DNA of 59,272 nt, taken from Eubacterium sp. CAG:248 (lineage in GTDB: Bacteria > Bacillota > Clostridia > Lachnospirales > Lachnospiraceae). The notes beneath the pieces were generated by a model that saw nothing but the letters and a program-made list of their open reading frames with translations, was not told the origin of the DNA and did no database searches. The translations under genes and the position numbers were made by a program. The DNA lies in contig FR886151.1 of NCBI GenBank assembly GCA_000436475.1, positions 16,655 to 75,926 of the forward strand. The letters run 5' to 3'. Of this stretch, positions 36,004 through 45,412 are shown in pieces. Position 1 is the stretch's first letter; each line of letters opens with the position of its first letter.

Positions 36004-37896
36004 CTAATCCTTATATACAAGGCATCTTGTAGCATTAAGCACAGCAAGCACCATAACACCTACATCTGCAAATATAGCAATCCACATATTAGCTATACCT
36101 ATAGCACCTAAAAACAGACATATAAACTTAACCATAAGTGCAAACACTATATTCTGGTGTACAATTTTTAAAGTCTTTGCTGATATATTCATAGCTGTTG
36201 CTATCTTAGAAGGATCATCATCCATAAGTACTATATCTGCTGCCTCAATAGCTGCATCAGAACCAAGTGCACCCATAGCTATGCCAATATCTGCCCTTGA
36301 AAGCACAGGCGCATCATTGATTCCATCTCCAACAAAGGCAAGTACTTCATTCTTCTCTTTTTCATCAAGAAGCTTTTCGACCTCAAAAACCTTATCTGCA
36401 GGAAGCAATTCACTTTTAACAACATCTACCCCTATCTGCTTTCCTACGGCATCAGCAACCTTCTTTGAATCACCTGTAAGCATAACAACTTTCTTTACTC
36501 CGGCTTTCTTTAAGTCTTTAACCGCCTTTGCAGATGTTGGCTTAATTATATCTGATATGATTATGCAGCCTGCATACACGCCGTCAACTGACACATACAC
36601 AAGTGTTCCTGTTTTTTTATCTATAAAAGCCTGCGTAGGTGTTGTGTCTATGCCATATTGTTCCATAAGCTTTTTATTTCCTGCAAGAATCTTTCTTCCT
36701 TTTATATCTGCACACACACCATGTCCGCTTATCTCTTCTATATCAGATATAACATTAGTATCAATATCCTTATTATATGCATTCCTTATACTCTTGCTTA
36801 TAGGATGCGTAGAATAACTTTCTGCATATGCTGCCAGTTTAAGAAGTTCTTCTTTTTGATATGAATTAGCGGTAACAACATCCGTAACCTCAAATACGCC
36901 CTTTGTAAGTGTTCCTGTTTTATCACATACGATATATTTTGCCTTTGATAAAATCTCAAGATAATTAGAGCCTTTTATAAGTATGCCTCTTGAAGATGCT
37001 CCACCTATTCCCCCAAAGAAACTAAGCGGAATAGATATGACTAATGCACAGGGACAGCTTATAACAAGTGTTGTAAGTGCTCTTATAAGCCACTTAGACC
37101 ACTCAGAGGAATTCCCCATAACAAGATTGACTACCGGTGGAATAACAGCAAGTGCAAGTGCTCCTATACATACAGCTGGCGTATACACTTTTGCAAATCT
37201 TGTTATAAAATTTTCTGAACGTGATTTCTTCATACTGGAATTTTCTACCAGGTCAAGTATTTTAGATACTGTTGAATCACCAAATTCTTTATCTGTCTTA
37301 ATCTTAAGAAGTCCTGTAAGATTAACACAGCCACTTATAACCTCTTCACCCTCTTTAGCACTTCTTGGTACACTTTCGCCTGTAAGAGCACTTGTATTAA
37401 GTGTAGAGCTTCCCTCTACTACAATGCCATCAATAGGAATCTTTTCTCCTGGTTTAACAACTATAACGCTACCAACCTCAACATCATCAGGATCAACCTG
37501 TTCTAACTTCCCATCAACCTCAATATTAGCATAATCAGGTCTTATATCCATAAGTGCTGTGATATTCTTCCTGCTTTTTCCAACTGCATAGCTTTGAAAC
37601 AGTTCTCCTATCTGATAAAACAACATAACTGCTGTTCCCTCAACATATTCGCCAAGAGCTATAGCACCAACTGTTGCTATTGCCATAAGGAAGTTCTCAT
37701 CAAATACCTGTCTGTTAAATATCCCATATACAGCCTTTTTTAATATATCATATCCAATAACAAAATATGGAACAAGAAAAGCGATAAGTTCTACATACTT
37801 ATTAACATTAACAAAATGAAATACCAGTTTAAGAAGAATAATCAATACCGAAGCAATTATTATTCTTATAAGCACCTTTTTTTGTTTCTTAGTCAT
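36004..37896 (-). CDS. Heavy-metal P1B-type ATPase (Zn/Cd/Pb efflux type)
   Basis: A 630-residue membrane pump. Family motifs: TGES (about 171), membrane CPC in VISCPCALV (about 288), phosphorylation DKTGTLTKG (about 328), HP locus THPISKS (about 375) and GDGINDAPVLSRADIGIAMG (about 538-557). The CPC plus a C-terminal Lys-Cys-type TM (LNATRCLVYKD) fits the ZntA/CadA subgroup. It lacks the usual N-terminal metal-binding HMA domain, which is instead encoded as a separate small protein directly upstream. The ATG at 37896 is preferred over GTG at 37905, which touches the AAAGG site. Efflux of Zn, Cd or Pb is inferred. Confidence 0.9.
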   Translation of the reverse strand: MTKKQKKVLIRIIIASVLIILLKLVFHFVNVNKYVELIAFLVPYFVIGYDILKKAVYGIFNRQVFDENFLMAIATVGAIALGEYVEGTAVMLFYQIGELFQSYAVGKSRKNITALMDIRPDYANIEVDGKLEQVDPDDVEVGSVIVVKPGEKIPIDGIVVEGSSTLNTSALTGESVPRSAKEGEEVISGCVNLTGLLKIKTDKEFGDSTVSKILDLVENSSMKKSRSENFITRFAKVYTPAVCIGALALAVIPPVVNLVMGNSSEWSKWLIRALTTLVISCPCALVISIPLSFFGGIGGASSRGILIKGSNYLEILSKAKYIVCDKTGTLTKGVFEVTDVVTANSYQKEELLKLAAYAESYSTHPISKSIRNAYNKDIDTNVISDIEEISGHGVCADIKGRKILAGNKKLMEQYGIDTTPTQAFIDKKTGTLVYVSVDGVYAGCIIISDIIKPTSAKAVKDLKKAGVKKVVMLTGDSKKVADAVGKQIGVDVVKSELLPADKVFEVEKLLDEKEKNEVLAFVGDGINDAPVLSRADIGIAMGALGSDAAIEAADIVLMDDDPSKIATAMNISAKTLKIVHQNIVFALMVKFICLFLGAIGIANMWIAIFADVGVMVLAVLNATRCLVYKD

Positions 37897-37931
37897 ATAA
37901 ACCACAACCTTTCATATCAATCAGATTCAGC

Positions 37932-38150
37932 TTATAAAAAAATCTCACAATCTGATTCAACCTTTTTGCAGTTCTTTAAAACCTCCTGCATAACTGTATC
38001 AGCAGCTGCACCATCCTCGAATTCAACTTTCATCTTCTGTGTCATAAAAGAAACTGTGGCATCTTTAACACCACTTGTTTTCTTAGCTGCCTCCTCCATC
38101 TTTAAAGCACAGTTAGCACAATCTACTTCGATTCCATAAGTCTTCTTCAT
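37932..38150 (-). CDS. Free-standing HMA metal-binding protein
   Basis: A 72-residue ferredoxin-like HMA domain. It carries the metal motif DCANC (residues 10-14) followed by the typical GVKDATVSFMTQKMKVEF. It most likely delivers or sequesters metal for the P-type ATPase that follows 35 bp later, replacing the domain missing from the pump. The ATG at 38150 is used; an in-frame ATG at 38165 is possible but has no better ribosome site. A promoter and inverted repeat lie 100 bp upstream. Confidence 0.85.
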   Translation of the reverse strand: MKKTYGIEVDCANCALKMEEAAKKTSGVKDATVSFMTQKMKVEFEDGAAADTVMQEVLKNCKKVESDCEIFL

Positions 38151-38247
38151 AATAAATACCCGCATATATTGTATATGCTTACCCTTTCTTTACAATTCTA
38201 TAACAACATTATATATAATCTGATTCATATAGAACCATTTCTTATAT

Positions 38248-38280
38248 AAACATTTAAACAAATGTTTAAGTGTTTGTCAA
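38248..38280 (-). promoter_or_regulatory. Metal-efflux operon promoter with ArsR-type operator
   Basis: Minus strand -35 TTGACA (38280-38275), 17 bp, -10 TTAAAT (38257-38252). The inverted repeat AAACATTT-AAAC-AAATGTTT (38248-38267) covers the -10 box and part of the spacer, as in SmtB/CadC operators (imperfect repeats of 6-8 bp around a short gap). Confidence 0.65.
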
Positions 38281-38339
38281 TAGCTGATTAAATATTTTTC
38301 GCTTAGTGATAAACTTTATCTTTAACCAAAAATAACCAA

Positions 38340-38373
38340 AAAAGTCTTATCGTACCCACACGATAAGACTTTT
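38340..38373 (-). terminator. Terminator of the chemoreceptor gene
   Basis: Perfect 14-bp stem AAAAGTCTTATCGT / ACGATAAGACTTTT with a six-base loop; on the minus strand it runs into TTTTTTGG. It follows the chemoreceptor stop by 45 bp. Confidence 0.85.
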
Positions 38374-38417
38374 AAACCTTTTACCGTAAAATTATTACGC
38401 TTTAGTCATTATTAGAT

Positions 38418-39707
38418 TTATTTTTTAAGACCTGTTTTACTAATACTTTTTATTTCTTTAACAAGTTCGTTAGAAACACCCACTATTCTGTCTGTAGATG
38501 ATTTGCAGTTGTCCATAACACTCTCCAGATCCTTCATATTATCCCTTGTTATCTTTCCGCTTTGTGCATTCTGTTGTGCAAACTCTGTAAGATTATCAAC
38601 TCCTAAAGCTATATTGTTCTTATGGCCTTCAAGATCACCTACTTCACCTGTTATTCCACCTATTGCATCTCCAACACGGTTTATTTCTGAATTAAGTGTT
38701 CCAAATATAGCCTCTGTATCCTTAATCTTTGCATCCTGCTTTTCAAATGCATCTGTTACCTTCTTAACTGTCTCAACACTTATATCAGAATTCTCAATAA
38801 GACCATTAACTATGTTATTAATATGCTCAGTTGATTCTCTTGACTGATCTGCAAGTGCTCTTATCTGTTCAGCTACTACGGCAAATCCTCGTCCATTCTC
38901 ACCTGCTCTTGCCGCCTCTATGCTGGCATTAAGTGCAAGAAGATTCGTCTGGTTTGATATACCAGCTATAATCTCTGTTACTTTTCTTATCTCCTGTGCA
39001 GATTCGTTTGTACGCTGTGTTTCTTTGCTGACCTCTTCCATGGCGTGTCCGCTTTCCTCACTTATACATATAAGTTCTTTCATGATGTCTGCCGCTTTAT
39101 CGTTACATTCAGTAACGGTATCCACGCTTTCCTTAAGCCCTTCAATATTCTTATGTATATTATCTACAGCCCTGCTTATTGAATCAGTTTTCACCTTTAT
39201 ATCCTCTACCTTATCCACCTGGACTGTTGTATTATCAGTAATTGTATCCACGGCCGAATTAGTATTGTTTACAACCTCCTGCATTTGGCTGAACATTTTG
39301 ACAAACTCCTCTGATACCTGTTCAAGTTCAGTTGTTGCTATTCTTATTGCCGTTATAGTGTTTGTTATACCACCAAACGTATTCTGGATATTACGTACCA
39401 GTTCTCCTGTCTCATCATTTCTTGAAGATAACTTCTGAAGTTTTTTATTAACCTTTTCATTTGCTTTATCATCTGCTGAAATTCCTGTTATCGCAGCCCT
39501 TATAGGAATAACAACACTCCTTATAATACTAATAATAAGCAAAAGAACTATGCCAAATACTATAAGCATAAGAATAAATGCTGGTAAAACCCCAATAATA
39601 TTATTGTTTAATAAAATAAATACAACTATCATGACTATAAGTACCGGTGCAAAAAGTTCAGCTGGCATCATTATAAGTTTCCTGCCTGTTTTAGCTTTAT
39701 TTTCCAT
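38418..39707 (-). CDS. Methyl-accepting chemotaxis protein without extracellular sensor
   Basis: A 429-residue receptor. Two hydrophobic segments near residues 13-33 and 36-58 are separated only by a few residues (NNNIIGVL), so no periplasmic ligand domain exists. A short HAMP-like stretch follows (VIPIRAAITGIS). The cytoplasmic signalling helix hairpin is clear: tip IAGISNQTNLLALNASIEAARAGENGRGFAVVAEQIRALADQS (its first part, IAGISNQTNLLALNASIEAA, around residue 250). The sensor would work in the membrane or in the cytoplasm, for example on oxygen or membrane state. ATG at 39707 has GGAGG. No chemotaxis kinase genes are nearby. Confidence 0.88.
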   Translation of the reverse strand: MENKAKTGRKLIMMPAELFAPVLIVMIVVFILLNNNIIGVLPAFILMLIVFGIVLLLIISIIRSVVIPIRAAITGISADDKANEKVNKKLQKLSSRNDETGELVRNIQNTFGGITNTITAIRIATTELEQVSEEFVKMFSQMQEVVNNTNSAVDTITDNTTVQVDKVEDIKVKTDSISRAVDNIHKNIEGLKESVDTVTECNDKAADIMKELICISEESGHAMEEVSKETQRTNESAQEIRKVTEIIAGISNQTNLLALNASIEAARAGENGRGFAVVAEQIRALADQSRESTEHINNIVNGLIENSDISVETVKKVTDAFEKQDAKIKDTEAIFGTLNSEINRVGDAIGGITGEVGDLEGHKNNIALGVDNLTEFAQQNAQSGKITRDNMKDLESVMDNCKSSTDRIVGVSNELVKEIKSISKTGLKK

Positions 39708-39815
39708 AATTCCTCCATTCCGGGATATCATATATATCCCCTTTAGTATTAATCCTGTGTTTAATTTTTAATCCATAAATCTAATTTTGACTTTCATTAT
39801 TCAGTTTTTCATTAT

Positions 39816-41507
39816 TCAATTTTCATCATTGACATATCTTTTTTCGAATTCCACAGCCGGATAAGGCTTTCCAAAAAGATATCCCTGTATATAATCAGCA
39901 CCAGGTCCTCTTAGCTGTCTTAAATCATCCGATGTTTCAACACCTTCTATACACAGCTTAAGTCCAAGCGAATGAGCCATATCTATTATATATGTCATAA
40001 GTTTATAATCATATTTATTTTTAAGTGCCTTTAATGTAAATGTTCTGTCTATCTTTATATAATTCGGCTTAAGATCACTTAAGCAATGAAGATTGGAATA
40101 TCCTGTTCCGAAATCATCAAGAATAACATACACACCATTATCCTTTAGCATTCTCCACAAATGATTAAAATGTGTACTAGAGTCAAGGTATCCGCTTTCT
40201 GTCAGTTCGATTCCGATGCATGATGGCTGTAATGAATATTTATCTATAACCGACATTATATCTGAAAAAACATCACTTTTCATAACCTGGATATATGACA
40301 CATTAATATTTACCCTGAAACCCTTTACATGCTCATTCCAGATACTGCACTGTTTTGCAGATTGTTCAAGTATCCATCTGCCGGCTGGTATTATAAGACC
40401 AGTTTCTTCAAGAACGGGTATGAATTCCACTGGTGATATATATTCACATTCATCCACACCTTCTTTTTTTATGGAAAATCTCATAAGAGCTTCTGCACCT
40501 GTGAGCATATATGTAACAGCATCAACAACTGGCTGATAAAACACCTGAAAGCCTTTAAAATCTTCATTGACAGCATTATGAAGTGCTTTACTTATGTATA
40601 GCTTTCTTTTATACCTGTCATAATCAGGCTTACTATATATATAATAATTATTCCTGCCATTATCTTTGGCAGTTTTTAAAGCAAATTCTGATGCCTTTAC
40701 ATAGTTTTCTTCTTCAAGTGTTATATCCCTTGTATTAATAATACCGGCTGATAAAGTATATATAGTATTATATCTGTTACTTTCAATGAAGTTATTAATA
40801 TGTTTTTTACACTGTTTATATATACCAATTGCTTCATTTATTGAAGAACCATTAAAATCAACAACAATAAATTCATCTGATCCCGACTTAAAAAGTCTTT
40901 GTGTTGGTTTTATACTCTTTAATATACATTCTGAAGTTCTCTTTAAAATAAAATCCCCATAGCTCATTCCGAAATCTGCATTAATTGCACTGAAATTATC
41001 TATGCTCATTCTTATAATGAAGCCATCAGGAATATTATCTGTACAGGTATCTTTAATATATCTGTCAAGTGCATATTCACCCAGAAGACCACTTACGTTG
41101 TCAGCCTCCGGCTTTACACCTATTTCATTAATACATCCAACCAGGTAATGTGGCTGGGTATTTTCATCAAACAAAACTGAACCTCTGCAGTTAATCCATA
41201 CTGGATTATTATGCTTATCCAGCCATCTGTATTTCATGTCATGGAACTTTTTCTTACCAGCTTTAATCAGTTCTATTTCCTTACCAAGCATAGAAATATC
41301 TTCTGGACATACGAAATCCTCATGTTTCTTTGTTGCGTTATAGAATTTGTCTGATGGAAGTATAAACCTTTCTGTTGCATGCTTTGATATAACATAATAA
41401 TCTTCCTTAAGATCAAACACATATAAATAATCATTCATGCACGGATTCAATATCCTGATAGCATCCTCTATCTGTTTTTTTGACATATTTAACACACTAT
41501 CTAACAT
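39816..41507 (-). CDS. PAS-GGDEF-EAL protein, probable c-di-GMP phosphodiesterase with degenerate GGDEF
   Basis: A 563-residue cytoplasmic protein. Residues about 18-120 resemble a PAS domain (YVFDLKEDYYVIS... WLDKHNNPVW). A GGDEF domain follows (about 140-290), but the signature reads SGSDEF, so cyclase activity is probably lost. The EAL domain (about 310-555) keeps the catalytic set: AEALMRF, ELTESG, DDFGTGYSNLH, IKIDRTF and EGVET, so hydrolysis of c-di-GMP is expected. The start ATG at 41507 is used because GAAGGGA is 8 bp away. The gene is divergent from the next GGDEF-like gene with a 168-bp gap. Confidence 0.87.
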   Translation of the reverse strand: MLDSVLNMSKKQIEDAIRILNPCMNDYLYVFDLKEDYYVISKHATERFILPSDKFYNATKKHEDFVCPEDISMLGKEIELIKAGKKKFHDMKYRWLDKHNNPVWINCRGSVLFDENTQPHYLVGCINEIGVKPEADNVSGLLGEYALDRYIKDTCTDNIPDGFIIRMSIDNFSAINADFGMSYGDFILKRTSECILKSIKPTQRLFKSGSDEFIVVDFNGSSINEAIGIYKQCKKHINNFIESNRYNTIYTLSAGIINTRDITLEEENYVKASEFALKTAKDNGRNNYYIYSKPDYDRYKRKLYISKALHNAVNEDFKGFQVFYQPVVDAVTYMLTGAEALMRFSIKKEGVDECEYISPVEFIPVLEETGLIIPAGRWILEQSAKQCSIWNEHVKGFRVNINVSYIQVMKSDVFSDIMSVIDKYSLQPSCIGIELTESGYLDSSTHFNHLWRMLKDNGVYVILDDFGTGYSNLHCLSDLKPNYIKIDRTFTLKALKNKYDYKLMTYIIDMAHSLGLKLCIEGVETSDDLRQLRGPGADYIQGYLFGKPYPAVEFEKRYVNDEN

Positions 41508-41675
41508 TATCATCTTCCCTTCTGTCTATATCTGATGTAAGAGACAGAATACCTTTTAACCCTGACATCTTAATATATATAAAATACAATTTTGCCATAT
41601 AAAAGTCAAATATTAGTTGGAATTCGTTAAAAATTATGCTAATATCTACTTAACTTTAGAAGGCAGGAACAGTTT

Positions 41676-42623
41676 ATGAATAATAATGATATTTATAATG
41701 ACGAAAACATTCATACTAATGACTCTGTAAACATCAATAAAGAGTTAATTTCATACACAAAAAATGAAATATCACACGAAATGGATATACTTTCCCGCTC
41801 ATTTGACAGTGTACGGCTTGTTAATCCATTTGAATGCTGCGTTACACAGATTGAAGATAATAAAACAGATGGTACTTCTCTAACGAATAAATGCTATGAT
41901 GTATGGAACGCTCCATACCAATGCCAGAACTGTACATCAGCAAGAGCTCTTATAACAAAACAAACCCAGTCAAAGCTTGATATAGTTGATAACAATATAT
42001 ACCAGGTAACATCACGTCCTGTTATTGTTGATGGAAAAGCTCTTGTTTTAGAGATAACTAAGCTTTTTTCTTACACATACAACCGTTATAACTCTTATAA
42101 TTCAAGAAAGAAGCTTATAAGTGCTATCAGCGCTTTTAACAGTCAGTTTCTACAGGATAAAGAAACCAATTCCTATAACAGGGATTATCTTTCTGAACAT
42201 CTTCCTAACCTTATATGCGAAGCCAAGAAAAACCACAGATCAAACACAGCGCTTATCAACATCAGGCATTTATATGACATAACCCAGTCTGAAGGAAGTA
42301 TGGCTGCTTCCGGAATTATATGCAGTCTTTACTCTCTTTTAAACCAGATTTTTCATGATGAAACTGATACTGATCTGCTATTTGTAAGATATAGTCCTGA
42401 TACGTTTTTCGTACTTGAAAACAAGCTTAATTATAAAAACTTTTGTGAACGTATTGAATTACTTCCAAAAAAAGCTGCACCAAAGCATATACTTTTTAAT
42501 GATAAAAGACTGCCCTTTGATATTAAAACAGCCTGTGCCGACTTAGGCAATGAAAATATCAACACTGAAAATGAACTTTTTGATATTCTCAAAAAAAGAA
42601 TCGATGAAAAAATTGATAATTAA
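41676..42623 (+). CDS. PAS-like plus degenerate GGDEF-like protein
   Basis: A 315-residue protein. The N-terminal part (about 30-145) includes CYDVWNAPYQCQNCTS, a Cys-rich segment seen in PAS-type modules of Lachnospiraceae diguanylate cyclases. The C-terminal part (about 165-310) has GGDEF-like pattern (LYDITQSEGSMAASGII, DLLFVRYSPDTFFVL) with no GGDEF signature: the equivalent is YSPDTF. It therefore is likely a non-catalytic c-di-GMP- or redox-related regulator. The N-terminus is Asn/Asp rich. AAGGCAGGA precedes the ATG. Family placement is moderate. Confidence 0.6.
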   Translation: MNNNDIYNDENIHTNDSVNINKELISYTKNEISHEMDILSRSFDSVRLVNPFECCVTQIEDNKTDGTSLTNKCYDVWNAPYQCQNCTSARALITKQTQSKLDIVDNNIYQVTSRPVIVDGKALVLEITKLFSYTYNRYNSYNSRKKLISAISAFNSQFLQDKETNSYNRDYLSEHLPNLICEAKKNHRSNTALINIRHLYDITQSEGSMAASGIICSLYSLLNQIFHDETDTDLLFVRYSPDTFFVLENKLNYKNFCERIELLPKKAAPKHILFNDKRLPFDIKTACADLGNENINTENELFDILKKRIDEKIDN

Positions 42624-42626
42624 TAT

Positions 42627-42681
42627 TTGAATTTATTTCCATATATGTTATAATGCAAAACAGTAATAATTATCATTATTA
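42627..42681 (+). promoter_or_regulatory. fprA promoter and PerR/Fur-like inverted repeat
   Basis: -35 TTGAAT (42627-42632), 16 bp, -10 TATAAT (42649-42654). Downstream the inverted repeat TAATAAT-TATC-ATTATTA (42664-42681) lies near the expected start of transcription. It resembles Fur-superfamily boxes, which fits control of an oxygen-detoxifying protein. Confidence 0.55.
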
Positions 42682-42704
42682 AAAATTTTTAGGAGGTCTT
42701 AATT

Positions 42705-43868
42705 ATGACAGACACATTTATATCAGATTCAATCAAATACATTGGTGCTGATGATACTACTCTTGATCTTTTTGAAAGCCAGTACAAGGTGCCTAATGGC
42801 ATGGCTTATAATTCATATATAATACTTGATGAAAAAGTAGCAGTCATGGATACTATTGACAAAAGAAAATCAGAAGAATGGTTTAATAACCTTAATGCCA
42901 CTCTTAATGGCAGAGATGTTGACTATATCGTAATATCTCACTTAGAACCTGATCATGCAGCTAACATCAAGGCTCTCGCTGATAAATATCCTGATGCAAA
43001 GCTTGTTCTTAGCGCTAAAGCCAAAGCTATGCTTCCTCAGTTTTTCAACATTGATAATCTTGATGAACGCTGCCAGGTTGTTGCAGAAAACGATGAGCTT
43101 TCACTTGGTAAGCATAAACTTGTATTTATAATGGCTCCTATGGTTCACTGGCCAGAAGTCATGCTGGAATATGAAACAACAGAAAAGGTACTTTTCTCTG
43201 CAGATGCCTTTGGTAAATTCGGTGCACTGTGTACTGATGAAGACTGGACATGTGAAGCAAGAAGATATTATTTTAATATAGTTGGTAAATATGGTGCTCC
43301 TGTACAGACATTATTAAAGAAGGCTGCCGGTCTTGATATCAAGACTATATGTCCGCTTCATGGACCAGTCCTTAAGGATAATCTTAATTATTATATAGAA
43401 AAATACCTTACATGGAGCAGTTATGAACCAGAAGATGATGGTATCCTTGTAGCATGTGCTTCTATCCATGGCAACACTAAAGCAGCTGCCTTAAAAATGG
43501 TGGATATCCTCAAGGAAAAGGGCTATGAAAATGTAGCATTTACAGATCTTACAAGGGATGATATGTCAGAAGCTGTCGAAGATGCTTTTCGTTATGGACG
43601 TCTTATTGTGGCAGCAGCTTCATATGATGGCGGTGTATTCCCACCTATGGAGGATTTTGTTAACAGACTTTCCCATAAAGCTTATCAGAAACGTAAAGTC
43701 GGAATCATAGAAAACGGCTCATGGGCTCCTACTGCTGCAAGATGGTTAAAGACAGCCTTTGATGGCATGAAAAACATTACAATCTGTCCTGATATTGTTA
43801 CAATAAAATCCACAATGAACGATAATAATATTGCAGATATGGAAAAAATGGCAGAAGAAATCAAATAA
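42705..43868 (+). CDS. fprA: FprA-type flavodiiron protein (A-type flavoprotein)
   Basis: Reduces O2 to water or NO to N2O in anaerobes, protecting from oxidative or nitrosative stress. The 387-residue protein has an N-terminal metallo-beta-lactamase domain with diiron ligands in SHLEPDHAA (about 79-87) plus HW.E-type residues (MVHWPEVM, about 146) and CPLHGPV (about 224). The C-terminal part from about 250 is a flavodoxin domain that binds FMN (ACASIHGNTKAAAL). No extra rubredoxin domain is fused. AGGAGG lies 8 bp before the ATG. It is a single-gene unit with a bidirectional terminator shared with the MATE gene. Confidence 0.93.
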   Translation: MTDTFISDSIKYIGADDTTLDLFESQYKVPNGMAYNSYIILDEKVAVMDTIDKRKSEEWFNNLNATLNGRDVDYIVISHLEPDHAANIKALADKYPDAKLVLSAKAKAMLPQFFNIDNLDERCQVVAENDELSLGKHKLVFIMAPMVHWPEVMLEYETTEKVLFSADAFGKFGALCTDEDWTCEARRYYFNIVGKYGAPVQTLLKKAAGLDIKTICPLHGPVLKDNLNYYIEKYLTWSSYEPEDDGILVACASIHGNTKAAALKMVDILKEKGYENVAFTDLTRDDMSEAVEDAFRYGRLIVAAASYDGGVFPPMEDFVNRLSHKAYQKRKVGIIENGSWAPTAARWLKTAFDGMKNITICPDIVTIKSTMNDNNIADMEKMAEEIK

Positions 43869-43882
43869 AATTAACTAAAATT

Positions 43883-43934
43883 AAAATTATCGTTTGATTG
43901 AATTTCTTTAACAAATCAATCAAACGATAATTTT
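43883..43934. terminator. Bidirectional terminator between fprA and MATE gene
   Basis: Perfect 18-bp stem AAAATTATCGTTTGATTG / CAATCAAACGATAATTTT with a 16-base loop and flanking A and T tracts. The MATE stop codon (43916-43918) lies at the edge of the right arm, so the 3' end of that gene is part of the hairpin. Confidence 0.88.
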
Positions 43935-45280
43935 TTAAAGCAGCGTATAAAGTAAACTATTTCCGCAGCTGCTGTTATCATCCATGAACAAGGATACAAT
44001 AAGAAAAGGGATGGAATCGTATGGACATATGCAAATATTGTATATACCCAGGCAACCCTGAATACACATGAACCAATAATAACAACTATAGTTGGTACTA
44101 TTGTCTTTCCAATACCTCTTGATGCCGCTATCGTACAATCCATAAAAGATGACAAGGCATACGAAAAACCCATGATCATAATTCTCTGCATACCAGCTTC
44201 CACAACCTGTGGCTCACTTGTAAACAATGATAAAAACTGTCTTCCGAATATAATAAGCAGCCCACCTAATATAGCTGCAGCTAAAAAGGCATAGGACATA
44301 CTTATTATATAGCTTTTTAACATACGTTTCTTATTATGTGCTCCCATATTCTGTCCCATAAAACTTGAGCACGCTGTATAAAAAGCCATCATAACATTAT
44401 ATATCAGTGCATCAGCATTGGCCGCAGCCGCATTACCTGATACCATAACCGCACTAAATGAGTTGACACCTGTCTGTATAAAAAGGTTAGCCATAGCAAA
44501 TATAGCGTTCTGTATTCCGGCTGGTATTCCAAGCATCAATATAACCTTTGACACTCCTTTATATAATCTTAATTCCTTTACTCTTAATCTGCAGACATCT
44601 TCATCTTTTCTTTTAAACAGATTAAAAACAACCAAAAAAGCTGATATATACTGTGCTGTAATACTTGCAAATGCAACACCATCTTCTGCCATCCCTATTC
44701 CTATAACAAATATAAGATTAAGACATACATTAACAACGCCTGCAAACGAAAGATATATAAGTGGTTTTTTCGTATCTCCACTTGCACTCATAACTGCATT
44801 GCCGAAATTATATATTGCCATAGCAGGCATTCCAAGCGCATATATCCTGAAGTATAAAACAGCTCCGGATATAAGCTCTTGTTTTGTATTCATAAGTGAT
44901 AAGAAAAACTCCGCTCCTGTTATACATAACACACACGCTATAATTCCAACTAAAAGACTTAAAATAAATGATGTATGGATTGTTTTTCTTACATTTTCCT
45001 TCTGCCCTGCACCAAGCTGCTGGGCCGTTCTTACATTAACCCCACAACCCATGCCAATAAGAAAGCCTGTAAATAATGTAACAAGAAGCGATGTTGAACC
45101 AACTGCACCAAGTGCTTCATAGCTTGAAAACTTTCCAACAACTGCAACATCCGACATATTAAACAGCACTTCAAGTATCTGTGCCAGCATAAGTGGGATG
45201 CTGAATTTAAGTATATTTAATGGAATAGAACCTGTTGTCATATCCATAGCTGATGATTTTCTTTTGTTATTATTACCCAT
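43916..45280 (-). CDS. MATE-family multidrug/cation exporter
   Basis: A 454-residue inner membrane Na+- or H+-coupled exporter with twelve spans in two halves. The start MTTGSIPLNILKFSIPLMLAQ (about 14-34) is the MATE hallmark, and the linker between halves near residues 225-245 is basic. The protein is of the NorM/DinF-like class; substrate unknown. The ATG at 45280 has GGAG 6 bp upstream; the TTG 12 bases earlier is not needed. Convergent with fprA. Confidence 0.9.
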   Translation of the reverse strand: MGNNNKRKSSAMDMTTGSIPLNILKFSIPLMLAQILEVLFNMSDVAVVGKFSSYEALGAVGSTSLLVTLFTGFLIGMGCGVNVRTAQQLGAGQKENVRKTIHTSFILSLLVGIIACVLCITGAEFFLSLMNTKQELISGAVLYFRIYALGMPAMAIYNFGNAVMSASGDTKKPLIYLSFAGVVNVCLNLIFVIGIGMAEDGVAFASITAQYISAFLVVFNLFKRKDEDVCRLRVKELRLYKGVSKVILMLGIPAGIQNAIFAMANLFIQTGVNSFSAVMVSGNAAAANADALIYNVMMAFYTACSSFMGQNMGAHNKKRMLKSYIISMSYAFLAAAILGGLLIIFGRQFLSLFTSEPQVVEAGMQRIMIMGFSYALSSFMDCTIAASRGIGKTIVPTIVVIIGSCVFRVAWVYTIFAYVHTIPSLFLLYPCSWMITAAAEIVYFIRCFKKLSFD

Positions 45281-45412
45281 ATATATCTCCAATAATCATG
45301 TATAAATCAGTAAGTGGCAAAATTCACTTTTGACACTCACATCATTTTATTTAACATTTTAAACATAACCGGATAATGAATATAACATATAAAGCAGATA
45401 ATTTCAATTGAA

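Noticed and set aside
36983..37534. 183-codon plus-strand frame opposite the P-type ATPase
   Set aside because: Antisense shadow rich in Ser/Thr/Pro, typical of the reverse of A+T-rich coding DNA.
38920..39438. 172-codon plus-strand frame opposite the chemoreceptor
   Set aside because: Antisense of the conserved signalling domain; no ribosome site.
44418..45122. 234-codon plus-strand frame opposite the MATE gene
   Set aside because: It is the antisense of a well-supported membrane protein gene; no ribosome site and no family resemblance.
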